Positions 9,239 to 17,363 of a stretch of DNA of 64,000 nucleotides are shown piece after piece. The stretch's first letter is position 1. Each line of letters opens with the position of its first letter. Under the pieces are notes generated by a model. That model was not told where the DNA came from. It did no database searches and worked only from the letters and a program-made list of their open reading frames with translations. Source of the DNA: Spartobacteria bacterium UBA695 (GTDB lineage: Bacteria; Verrucomicrobiota; Verrucomicrobiia; Chthoniobacterales; Chthoniobacteraceae); contig DBMP01000015.1 of the NCBI GenBank assembly GCA_002298145.1, forward strand, positions 62,001-126,000, given 5' to 3'. Both the position numbers and the translations under genes were made by a program.

Positions 9239-10287
9239 GAAGCCGAATAGGACCCCCCTAGCACTTCATGCAAAGGCAATGAAATTCGCTTGATGCTTGG
9301 GCTGGATCTTAATTGCGTCATCAAAAGATGAATGACCGTTTGGGCTAGTTCAGTGTGGGAAACTCCCACACATGCCAGAGGAGGATCAAAGTACCTCGAT
9401 ATTTCATAATCGCCCACACCGAGCACGGCCACGTCATGCGGTATCTTCAGCCCTTGCTCCCTGATTGCCCGATATGCTCCCAAGGCCAGAGCATCGGACG
9501 CTGCATACAAACCATCAAATGGAATCCCCTTGTGTGCCAAGTAAAACTTCACCGCATCGTAGGCCGTATCACCGGAGAGTTTCTCCGCAATAATTTCCTC
9601 GGCGGGAATTCCCAGCAATTCGGTTGATCGCCTCTGAAATCCGTTCACCCGGTTTTCCGTGCTCTGGGTCAACGGGCTGCCATGAATCACCGCCAGGCGT
9701 TTCCTCTTCCGTCTCACTAATAGCTCGGCAGCGCGCGCCCCGGTTCCCTCGTGTTCGACAACACACGGATACCCGGCAATGGATCGGTTTACCAATACCA
9801 CGGGGAAAGGCAAATGCGTGCGAGCCAAAAAGTCATCATCCTCGGCAATCGTGTTCAAAATGATCGCGGCGTTAAAATGATCCCCAGACAGCAACCCGGG
9901 CATCTCTTTCAACCGTCCGGCGTTAAACATTTCGATTAGTAAAGAGAGCGATTGATTTTTCGCTTTTCCCACGCCTTCGATCTCCCGATGAAGCGCCGCG
10001 ACGAAATGATTTACCAGCGTAATGGGGGCTTCAAAACTTGTAATCAAAGCCAGCACGAGCGCGTTTTTCACCCCCTCGCTGCTCCGGAGCCTTCGTGCGC
10101 TGATATTGGGTAGATAGCCCAGCTTGGCTGCGGTATCGCGGATTTTCTGTGCCGTTTCCTGAGGAATGCGTCTTTCCAGATGCCGGTTATTAAGAACACT
10201 GGAAACTGAGCCGATGGATACCTGTGCCCTGGCTGCAATATCCTTTAAGCTCACGCGAGTATGGGCTTTTGACGACAATTTTGACAT
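9235..10287 (-). CDS. LacI/GalR family transcriptional regulator
   Basis: 350 residues from ATG 10287 (MSKLSSKAHTRVSL...); the longer upstream frame adds a hydrophobic, non-family leader. The N-terminal helix-turn-helix is SLKDIAARAQVSIGSVSSVL, followed by a hinge helix and a periplasmic-binding-protein-like sensor domain (DGLYAASDALALGAYRAI is the usual subdomain block). It is not closely similar to the LacI pair at 22794 and 40145, whose effector domains differ. It is divergent from the FGGY kinase at 10462, with a 20-bp palindrome between them, so it probably controls the kinase and itself. Its stop overlaps the convergent dehydrogenase gene by four bases. Confidence 0.92.
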   Translation of the reverse strand: MSKLSSKAHTRVSLKDIAARAQVSIGSVSSVLNNRHLERRIPQETAQKIRDTAAKLGYLPNISARRLRSSEGVKNALVLALITSFEAPITLVNHFVAALHREIEGVGKAKNQSLSLLIEMFNAGRLKEMPGLLSGDHFNAAIILNTIAEDDDFLARTHLPFPVVLVNRSIAGYPCVVEHEGTGARAAELLVRRKRKRLAVIHGSPLTQSTENRVNGFQRRSTELLGIPAEEIIAEKLSGDTAYDAVKFYLAHKGIPFDGLYAASDALALGAYRAIREQGLKIPHDVAVLGVGDYEISRYFDPPLACVGVSHTELAQTVIHLLMTQLRSSPSIKRISLPLHEVLGGSYSAS

Positions 10288-10379
10288 GGGAGAAAGGATT
10301 AAAAAAAACAGCAGATCACGAATTGACCCAAATTTGCCCCCAATCCTCCTAAAGTTCCACAGGAAAACCATATATCGAG

Positions 10380-10399
10380 ATGCACAAACGTTATTGCAT
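10380..10399. promoter_or_regulatory. palindromic LacI-type operator candidate
   Basis: ATGCACAAACGTTATTGCAT is a 20-bp inverted repeat with two mismatched base pairs, centred on ACGT. It lies 92 bases upstream of the LacI start and 62 bases upstream of the kinase start, in the only region between the two divergent genes. The central AACGTT fits LacI-family operators. It differs from the 14-bp site repeated elsewhere in the window. Confidence 0.6.
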
Positions 10400-10461
10400 T
10401 TGCGAGGAAATCTTTTTAATCTTCAACGCTACTTTCTCCCTCACCTACTCTGTTTACACCT

Positions 10462-12117
10462 ATGCTCCCTCTTTTTCTTGGTATTGACGTCGGCACGGGA
10501 AGTGCCCGCGCGGGAATTTTCACCGCAAACGGTCAAATGATTGCGTCCTCCAGCCAGGCGATCCGGATGTGGAAATGCAAAAATGATTTTGTCGAACAGT
10601 CATCCGAGGATATCTGGGCCGCTTGTTGCCGTGCGGTTAAGCTTGCGATCTCCCAGGCGGGAGCCGTTGCGCAGGATATCCACGGCATCGGGTTTGATGC
10701 AACGTGTTCTCTGGTTGCCTTGGATGCCGCAAATCAACCGATTACCGTCAGCCCCACTGGGGAGGATGAGCAAAATGTGATCGTCTGGATGGATCATCGC
10801 GCTATTGCCCAAGCGGAGCGCATCAACGCCACCCGGCATCCCGTCCTCCGCTACGTCGGCGGAACGATCTCCCCCGAGATGCAGACGCCCAAACTCCTTT
10901 GGCTCAAAGAAAACATTCCCGGCACTTGGACCCGCGCCAAGCACTTTTTCGATTTGGCGGATTACCTAACCTTCCGAGCGACGGGCGATGACACGCGCTC
11001 CCTATGCACTACGGGATGCAAGTGGACTTACGTTGGGGAAAATGGGCTGGATGGCGACGGCTGGGACAAAGGCTTCTTTGAACAGATCGGTCTCGGCGAT
11101 CTTGCTGGGGAAGGATTTCAGCGAATCGGCACCCGCGTTCGCCCCATGGGGGAAGTTCTCGGGAACGGGTTGAGCAAAACGGCCGCTTCTGAAATGGGAC
11201 TGAAAGAGGGCATACCCGTGGGCGTTTCCATCATTGACGCCCACGCCGGCGGCCTCGGTTTGCTGGGAGCCCCACTTGAAAAAGGGGCTGGACAGACATC
11301 GATGGAACAGCGGCTGGCGCTTATTGGCGGAACTTCCTCCTGCCACATGGCGGTGTCACAGAGCCCGATTTTCATTAAGGGGATATGGGGGCCGTACTTT
11401 TCCGCCATGATTCCAGGCTTGTGGCTGACGGAGGGGGGACAATCCGCCACCGGCGCGTTGATCGACCACATCATTTTCTCTCATCCAGCTGCCGCCTCGC
11501 TCCAAAATGAAGCTCGAGAGCAGAACCAAACGATCTACGAACTGCTCAACGCGCGAGTGGAGGCGTTGGCTAAAGCCGAAAATTGCGGCCATTCCTCGGA
11601 ATTGACTCGCGAGCTTCATATCCAGCCCGATTTTCATGGCAACCGCTCGCCACTGGCTGATCCCACGCTGAGGGGAATAATCAGCGGGCTGACGCTCTCT
11701 TCCACGGCTGACGATCTTGCACGGCTCTACCTGGCGACCATCCAGGCAGTTGCTTATGGCACACGGCATATCATCGAGACGATGAATGAATGCGGATACG
11801 GAATCAGCACCGTATTCGTTTGCGGCGGCGGAACCAAAAATCCTCTCTTTTTGCGGGAACACGCCGATATCACAGGCTGCCAGATGGTTTTGCCGCGGGA
11901 GCCAGAGGCGGTCCTGCTGGGAGCCGCGGTTTTGGGGGCGGTTGCTTCGGGACAATTCCCCACGGTCATGGCGGCAATGCAGGCAATGAACGCCGCAGGA
12001 AAGATTATTGAACCGGCACAAGGCCGCACCGCTGCCTACCATCGGCGGAAATACGAGGTTTACCTCCGCCTTCATGCCGACTTTTTGGATTACCGCCAGA
12101 TAATGAATATTCGATAA
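10462..12117 (+). CDS. FGGY-family pentulose kinase (D-ribulokinase type)
   Basis: 551 residues, cytoplasmic. The N-terminus LGIDVGTGSARAGIF is the phosphate-1 motif of the FGGY/actin-like fold. The conserved IGFDATCSLVALD and VIVWMDHRA blocks, GTSSCHMA, and VFVCGGGTKNPLF (the adenosine motif) are in order. The length and the DATCSL and GNRSPLADP blocks match the pentulose-kinase subfamily that includes human FGGY and yeast YDR109C, which phosphorylate D-ribulose, rather than short xylulokinases. It would convert a free ketopentose to its 5-phosphate for the pentose phosphate pathway. Divergent from a LacI regulator; converges on an MFS gene with an 81-base gap in which I see no clear terminator. 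Confidence 0.88.
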   Translation: MLPLFLGIDVGTGSARAGIFTANGQMIASSSQAIRMWKCKNDFVEQSSEDIWAACCRAVKLAISQAGAVAQDIHGIGFDATCSLVALDAANQPITVSPTGEDEQNVIVWMDHRAIAQAERINATRHPVLRYVGGTISPEMQTPKLLWLKENIPGTWTRAKHFFDLADYLTFRATGDDTRSLCTTGCKWTYVGENGLDGDGWDKGFFEQIGLGDLAGEGFQRIGTRVRPMGEVLGNGLSKTAASEMGLKEGIPVGVSIIDAHAGGLGLLGAPLEKGAGQTSMEQRLALIGGTSSCHMAVSQSPIFIKGIWGPYFSAMIPGLWLTEGGQSATGALIDHIIFSHPAAASLQNEAREQNQTIYELLNARVEALAKAENCGHSSELTRELHIQPDFHGNRSPLADPTLRGIISGLTLSSTADDLARLYLATIQAVAYGTRHIIETMNECGYGISTVFVCGGGTKNPLFLREHADITGCQMVLPREPEAVLLGAAVLGAVASGQFPTVMAAMQAMNAAGKIIEPAQGRTAAYHRRKYEVYLRLHADFLDYRQIMNIR

Positions 12118-12198
12118 TATCCACCTTTCGTCAGGAACATGAACCGTTCCATGAACCCTCTACAGATCCCGTTGCTAAGCAGCGTACCCGCGAGCCCT

Positions 12199-13587
12199 CT
12201 AGGGTAGAGGCGCTTTGTAGTGATCGCGGCCGCCGAGTTTTCTCCAATCTCGGATGACGGCCACCATTGGGACAAGCGCCAAGAGGCTGAAAATCGACGT
12301 CCAGTAGAACGCCAGGCGGTAGTTGCTGTTGGAAATATCCATCAAGTAGCCGATGGCGATGTTTCCGAGAATCAGGACGCCGCAGTTGAAGACGTTGAGA
12401 GCGCCGGAGAATTGGCCAAATTTTTCAACAGGGAAAAGCTTCATGGCCACAGCGCGCCCCGACAAAGAGTATCCAATCACCCCCAAGTTCGACACAACCG
12501 AATAGACGAACAGCGCGGTCTGACTATGAATCAAGAGTGCGCCCAGCAGAGATTGAATGCAGAGGGTCACGACCATGATCATCTGGAGGTAAAGGGGTGA
12601 AAAGCGGTCGCTGAGGTAGCCGATGGGATAGACAGTGATAACAGTGATGGCGCTGGACCAGGCAAAGATGTGGCCCATCCCTTTCATATCGATGCCGAGG
12701 GTTTCTTTGGCAAAAAGAGCCGTGAAATTACCGGCACACGCCAAGCCAAGGGTGATCAGGATCGAGACGAAAAAGCTGTTCCGGTAGATGGGGATCTGCA
12801 AACACTCGCGGAAGTAAATCGCGTAGGTTTTAAGCAAACCGGGGGGCTTTTCCTGTTTGGCCGGGGGCGGGTATTCGCCCTCTTTGACTTTAAAGCACAT
12901 CACCATGAAGACAGCGACGTAGAAGAAAGCGACGCCGATAAATGCGGCATGGCGGTAGGTCATCAGGTGGGGAAATACAAACCAAAGGAAAACGGCAGTT
13001 CCGATATTCCCTGCGATGCCCATCCATGCCAAAAATCGAGACATGCATTCCAAGGGATAGACATCTCGAATGAGCCAGTTGTAGCCGTTGATGAGAAGCA
13101 TGTTGGAAAAGTGATAGGTGGCGATAAAGACGCACAGGGAGCCCAGGACAAAGGTTCCCCTAGTGACATTCCCGGGAAGCCATGAGCCGAACAGACCGTG
13201 GCACAGGCCGCCGATTTCTGGCCCGAATCCAACGCCGACGAGGATGAGGGCAGTGAGCGGACTGACGATACGCAGCAGCGGGATCCGGCGTCCGATCGGG
13301 GTGCGCAGGTTGTCGTTCCAACGGCTGATGTTGGGCAGGAAGAGCATGTTGATCACTCCGGCGATGCTCCCCATCATCATGCCGATGAGTGTATTGGAGG
13401 CGCCCTCGCTTTTGAGGTAAAGCGGAATGAAGCGGCCGAAGACCGATTCAAAAAATTGGAACGCGAAGTCGCCGCCCAACAGCCACAGGGAAAGGATAAT
13501 GAGTCCTTGCTTGGTGTAGGCGAGGTTTTCGGTTCGGTAGAGGCGCGGTTCGGAAAGGGAGACGGCTGGAGGTGCGGCGGGGGTCAT
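12199..13587 (-). CDS. MFS sugar transporter (GPH/SLC45-like), last gene of the pseudopilin-mannosidase unit
   Basis: 462 residues with about twelve membrane spans. It is a paralogue of the permease at 1551-2999: shared N-terminal YTKQGLIILS and GDFAF, a TPIGRRIPLL loop in place of the SDRxRSKWGRR form, and EGEYPPP after TM6. The start lies 15 bases after the GH38 stop, so it is almost certainly translated from the same message as the mannosidase and the pseudopilin cassette. That makes uptake of mannosides or a related oligosaccharide the best guess. Substrate unproven. Confidence 0.87.
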   Translation of the reverse strand: MTPAAPPAVSLSEPRLYRTENLAYTKQGLIILSLWLLGGDFAFQFFESVFGRFIPLYLKSEGASNTLIGMMMGSIAGVINMLFLPNISRWNDNLRTPIGRRIPLLRIVSPLTALILVGVGFGPEIGGLCHGLFGSWLPGNVTRGTFVLGSLCVFIATYHFSNMLLINGYNWLIRDVYPLECMSRFLAWMGIAGNIGTAVFLWFVFPHLMTYRHAAFIGVAFFYVAVFMVMCFKVKEGEYPPPAKQEKPPGLLKTYAIYFRECLQIPIYRNSFFVSILITLGLACAGNFTALFAKETLGIDMKGMGHIFAWSSAITVITVYPIGYLSDRFSPLYLQMIMVVTLCIQSLLGALLIHSQTALFVYSVVSNLGVIGYSLSGRAVAMKLFPVEKFGQFSGALNVFNCGVLILGNIAIGYLMDISNSNYRLAFYWTSIFSLLALVPMVAVIRDWRKLGGRDHYKAPLP

Positions 13588-13602
13588 AATGATGATGTTG
13601 CC

Positions 13603-16600
13603 TTAGAAAATCGCTCTTAGAGTGATGATTTGGAACGGAGCGAACTCCAGCGTGACGCGGCCCTCTTGCAGGGGCAGCGGATGCGGTTCTTCTTCCAAAA
13701 GATTGGTGACAGAGACCTCGCGCAAGGGTTGGCGGAAGGTCAACTCGGCCCGGCCATGGGAGCCCTCGGCCTCGTAGAGCCGCAGGATGATGCCGGGGCC
13801 GTCTTCGGCGGGCTTGACCGTTTCGCACAGAATGTTAGGAGCACTGATATCACAGAGTCCCGCGAATGAATGCGCGCCGGGGGTAACGACCAAAGGGATA
13901 TTGAATTCGTACGCGGGACGGATGACGGCGTCGGTGGAAAAAGCGCCCGCGTGCGGCAGCAGGGCATAGGAAAAGAAGTGCTCCCCGGCGTCGCCCCGAG
14001 GATCGGGATGGCAGCCGCCTTTGAGCAAGGTGAGCCGCAGGTCGCTGTTTTCCACGGAGATGCCATACTTGCTGTCGTTGAGGATGGCGACGCCGTAGAG
14101 GGTTTCCGAAAGGTCGGTCCACTTGTTGTTGCAGACTTCAAACATGGCTTTCTCGTAAGGGGTATTTTTGACGGTCGAACGCAGGGCGTGCCCGAACTGG
14201 ATTTCGTGCCGGGCAAAACGGGACCGCAGGTTGAGGTCGAAGCCGACTTTGAGAAGCTGATGTTTTTCGTGCCAAGCGACCCGGGTGTCAAAGTCGATTC
14301 GATACGATTCGGTATGAACCGTCATGTCCTGCGTGATGCGGGATTGGCGACCGATTTCGTAGACGCTCCGCAGCGTGAAGCAGAGCGGGCCGTCGGCGAC
14401 GACGCGGCGTTCGGCAAGCCGCGTCTGGAGCTTCATTTTGAGCTTTTGGTCGGGATCGATATCCCAGTTATCCCAGACTTCGGGGACGTCTTCGCCAAGC
14501 AGGAACGCGTTGAGGGGGTGACCGCCGCCCCGCAGTTCGCGGCGGTGGGCGAGGTCGTAGAGCGAGGCAATGTAGCCGTGTTCGTCGAATTCGATTCGGA
14601 AGAGAGGCGTCTCGAGCGTGTGTCCGTCGTACGAAAACGGGGAGGCGGGGCGCGGGGCCGGGGCGGAAGTCGCCGCGAACGAGGCGCGGCCAAGGGCAGG
14701 CACGGCCAGGCCTTTGGCAAGGAGCACGGGCTCACCGCCGATGGTTTCGATCGCCTGAGTGATGACAGACGGATCAACGCAACCGGTGCCGGGCGGCAAG
14801 CCTTCAATACGCAGCGTGCCGGTCCGATCCCAACCGAGGCTATTCCAGAGCGTCCAGGCGGAGTCCTCGCCAGGGGCGGTGCCGAGTTCGCGAGCAAGGC
14901 GGTGGGCGGTTGCTTCGACGTCGCGCAGTTCGGCGATGGCGCGGTCGTGCACTTCGGGCATGGAGGTGCCGGGGAGGATGTCGTGGAATTGGTTGATGAG
15001 GAGTTGACCGTAGAGGGCGTCGGTGGCGGCTTTGCGGGAATCGCCTCCGCCAAGCAGTGTGACGGCGGAGAGAAACTCCGCGTTGTGCAGGGCGATTTCA
15101 CTTTTACGAATGCCGCGCTTGATGGCGCCCATCTGCGTGAGTGTGCCCCGGTGGCCTTCGAAGTAAAGTTCGCCCGAGTAGGTGGGGATGTGGGTGGAGG
15201 TGGCTTCCAGGTCGTCCATGAACTGACGGACGGTGGTGTGTTCGGCGCGGGGGCAGCCGTCGAGATCACGGCAGCGCCGCGCCATTTCGAGCATTTCATA
15301 CTGCGGCCCGCCGCCGCCGTCGCCGAAGCCGTAGGAGATGAGGCGGCTCTGGTTGACTTCCTTGTGCTGGACGTAGTTTTCCACCGTGCGGAAGTCTTTT
15401 GGGCCGCCGTGCAGCTTAGTGATGAGCGTGGCGGGATCGGGCCAGCAGTGGATATCGTTGAAGTGGGTGAGCACTTTGGAACCGTCCAGCCCTTCCCAAT
15501 AAAACGTGTCGAGCGGAAAGGTATTAGTGTCGTTCCAGGTGAGCTTGGTGGTGAGGAAATTGCGGATACCGCACCCGAGCAGGATTTGCGGCAATGCGGC
15601 GCTGTAGCCGAAGGTGTCGGGCAGCCAGAAGGTATTGGAGCGGTAGCCGAAGTGAGCTTGCGTGTAGCGCTGGCCTTTCATGAACTGGCGAACCATGGAT
15701 TCGCCGCTGGTCATGTTGCAGTCGCATTCGATCCACGCCCCGCCGTTGGGCTCCCAGCGCCCTTCTTTAACCCGCGCTTTGATCTCTTCAAAAACCGACG
15801 GGTAGTGGAGCCGCATCAGCTCGGTGTGGTAGGAGCTGCTTTGGTGAAAGGTGTACTCCGGGTACTGCTCCATCAGATTAAGTACGTTGGAGTAAGTGCG
15901 CGCGCATTTACGGATGGTCTCGTCGATGGGCCAGAGCCACGCGGTGTCCATGTGGGAGTGGCCGATCAATCCGGCCCGGGCGGCGGAATCGGAATTGCGC
16001 AGGGCGAGCTCGGGGGCCATTAAGGCACGGGCTTCGGCGAGTTGCGCGCGCCATTCTTCCCGGGGAAGGAGGGCTGGGTCTTGGGCTACGACTTCGAAAA
16101 CCCGCTCCAGCACGGCGCTGATGTGGCCCCGGCGAAAGCTTTCCTGCGGCAGCGCCTGCTGCAATTGGGAAAGGCTCCGAAGGTCGAATACAAAGTCTTT
16201 GACGTCGTCGAGCCGCCGCATGAGCGTGACGCCTTCAAACAACTTGGGAAAGCGGATCGGGTAGGCGTCCTGGGTTTCCGGCGTGTCGAGCGGCATCGAG
16301 CCGACAGACGGGTGCCCTGCGTAGCTTTCGGCGGCAATTTCGTAGCTCTTCCCGGCGATCGGGCAGCGGTCGAGCATCAGGGTATGATGGTTGCCTCGCG
16401 GGGCGGCGTCCCTGGGGTGGGTGAAGAGGCCTCTCGGTTTGCCGTCGATCCAAAAGAGTGCTTCGCAGCCTCCGGTGCGCGCGCGGATGAAGAGGGGTTC
16501 TCCGGCAGCTTCGGCAGGAATGCTGACGTTGCCGACGAACCAGCAACTGCCCCATTGCTCTCCCCATTCGGTGCCGTGGGCGGCGCGCGGCCACTTGGAC

Positions 16601-16740
16601 CATCCACCAGGGACGCTTCTCCAATGTTCGCGGGTCTCGCAATAATGCACCGGGATATCGCCCACCGTTTCAAATATTAAGGATGAGTAAGTATCCGCTA
16701 TCCGGCGGACTTTGTTGATGGATTTTGCAGAAATGAGCAT
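13603..16740 (-). CDS. GH38 alpha-mannosidase, cytoplasmic (1045 aa)
   Basis: I start at ATG 16740 (MLISAKSINKVRRI), 5 bases after the stop of the pseudopilin D gene; a longer frame reads into that gene. There is no signal peptide. An N-terminal beta-sandwich domain (WGEQWGSCWF, PLFIRARTGG) precedes the GH38 barrel: GHSHMDTAWLWP with the metal-binding His and Asp265, then GGAWIECDCNM, then FWLPDTFGYSAALPQ with the likely nucleophile Asp375, then KLTWNDTN. The C-terminal beta domains follow. Family enzymes are zinc-dependent and remove alpha-linked mannose from oligosaccharides. Being inside a pseudopilin operon and followed by a sugar permease, it probably acts on imported alpha-mannosides. 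Confidence 0.93.
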   Translation of the reverse strand: MLISAKSINKVRRIADTYSSLIFETVGDIPVHYCETREHWRSVPGGWSKWPRAAHGTEWGEQWGSCWFVGNVSIPAEAAGEPLFIRARTGGCEALFWIDGKPRGLFTHPRDAAPRGNHHTLMLDRCPIAGKSYEIAAESYAGHPSVGSMPLDTPETQDAYPIRFPKLFEGVTLMRRLDDVKDFVFDLRSLSQLQQALPQESFRRGHISAVLERVFEVVAQDPALLPREEWRAQLAEARALMAPELALRNSDSAARAGLIGHSHMDTAWLWPIDETIRKCARTYSNVLNLMEQYPEYTFHQSSSYHTELMRLHYPSVFEEIKARVKEGRWEPNGGAWIECDCNMTSGESMVRQFMKGQRYTQAHFGYRSNTFWLPDTFGYSAALPQILLGCGIRNFLTTKLTWNDTNTFPLDTFYWEGLDGSKVLTHFNDIHCWPDPATLITKLHGGPKDFRTVENYVQHKEVNQSRLISYGFGDGGGGPQYEMLEMARRCRDLDGCPRAEHTTVRQFMDDLEATSTHIPTYSGELYFEGHRGTLTQMGAIKRGIRKSEIALHNAEFLSAVTLLGGGDSRKAATDALYGQLLINQFHDILPGTSMPEVHDRAIAELRDVEATAHRLARELGTAPGEDSAWTLWNSLGWDRTGTLRIEGLPPGTGCVDPSVITQAIETIGGEPVLLAKGLAVPALGRASFAATSAPAPRPASPFSYDGHTLETPLFRIEFDEHGYIASLYDLAHRRELRGGGHPLNAFLLGEDVPEVWDNWDIDPDQKLKMKLQTRLAERRVVADGPLCFTLRSVYEIGRQSRITQDMTVHTESYRIDFDTRVAWHEKHQLLKVGFDLNLRSRFARHEIQFGHALRSTVKNTPYEKAMFEVCNNKWTDLSETLYGVAILNDSKYGISVENSDLRLTLLKGGCHPDPRGDAGEHFFSYALLPHAGAFSTDAVIRPAYEFNIPLVVTPGAHSFAGLCDISAPNILCETVKPAEDGPGIILRLYEAEGSHGRAELTFRQPLREVSVTNLLEEEPHPLPLQEGRVTLEFAPFQIITLRAIF

Positions 16741-16745
16741 GAGAT

Positions 16746-17357
16746 TTAGGGCCGGAATACGCTGGGCTTCCCGGAAACCGGATCGATTTGTATCGTCAGG
16801 AAATTGGCGGGAAGTCCGTTGGACTGGATGGGATCGGTTTCCAGAATGGCGGTGAGAAACCACTTGGAGGCGGGATCGAGGCTGGTTTCGCCGGTGGGCT
16901 TGAACTGGAAAGCGACGTATTGGTAGTTGGTGCCGACGCGGGGGAGACGGGGAGAGGATGCGTCGGCGGTTTGTTGGGTTAGTGTAAGGAATGAGGTTTT
17001 GTCCGTCGCGGAGGCGAGGACGACGCCCTGGGGAAAGCGGATCGGTTTGGTGGCGGCTTTGTTGCCGCTGGGCTCGATCCTAAAGAGCTGGAAGGCGCGG
17101 TAGGCCATGGCGCCGGTGTCGTCGGGCAGCCGGTAAAAGCGGACTTCAACCTGACGGTTGTAGGTGTTGGCGATTTGCTGGGCGAGGGAGAGGTTGCCGA
17201 CGACGATTTCGCCCGTGGAGGCGACGTTGGAGGCACGGGCGCTTTTCTGGAAGGTGGCGACGGAGGTTCCGAGCAAGGCGATAAGGATCGCCATGACGAT
17301 CATGAGTTCCAGCAAGGAGAATCCCGCGTGTTGTGATTTGCCGCTTGGCCGGTTCAT
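16746..17357 (-). CDS. Verru_Chthon cassette protein D (type IV pilin-like pseudopilin)
   Basis: 203 residues. The N-terminus SGKSQHAG/FSLLELMIVMAILIAL is a class III prepilin leader: cleavage after Gly, Phe at +1, Glu at +5, then a ~20-residue hydrophobic helix. The rest is a globular domain typical of small GspH/PilE-like pseudopilins (VEVRFYRLPDD, then AYRAFQLFRIEP). This matches the family known as Verru_Chthon cassette protein D, found in four-gene pseudopilin sets in Verrucomicrobia. It lies 6 bases after gene A and 5 bases before the mannosidase start. It requires a prepilin peptidase and an assembly ATPase, neither of which is in this window. Confidence 0.85.
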   Translation of the reverse strand: MNRPSGKSQHAGFSLLELMIVMAILIALLGTSVATFQKSARASNVASTGEIVVGNLSLAQQIANTYNRQVEVRFYRLPDDTGAMAYRAFQLFRIEPSGNKAATKPIRFPQGVVLASATDKTSFLTLTQQTADASSPRLPRVGTNYQYVAFQFKPTGETSLDPASKWFLTAILETDPIQSNGLPANFLTIQIDPVSGKPSVFRP

Positions 17358-17363
17358 GCGTGA

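Noticed and set aside
13870..16023. 717-codon open frame on the plus strand opposite GH38
   Set aside because: It lies antisense to a clear GH38 gene with intact catalytic motifs; composition is typical of an antisense shadow in GC-rich DNA.
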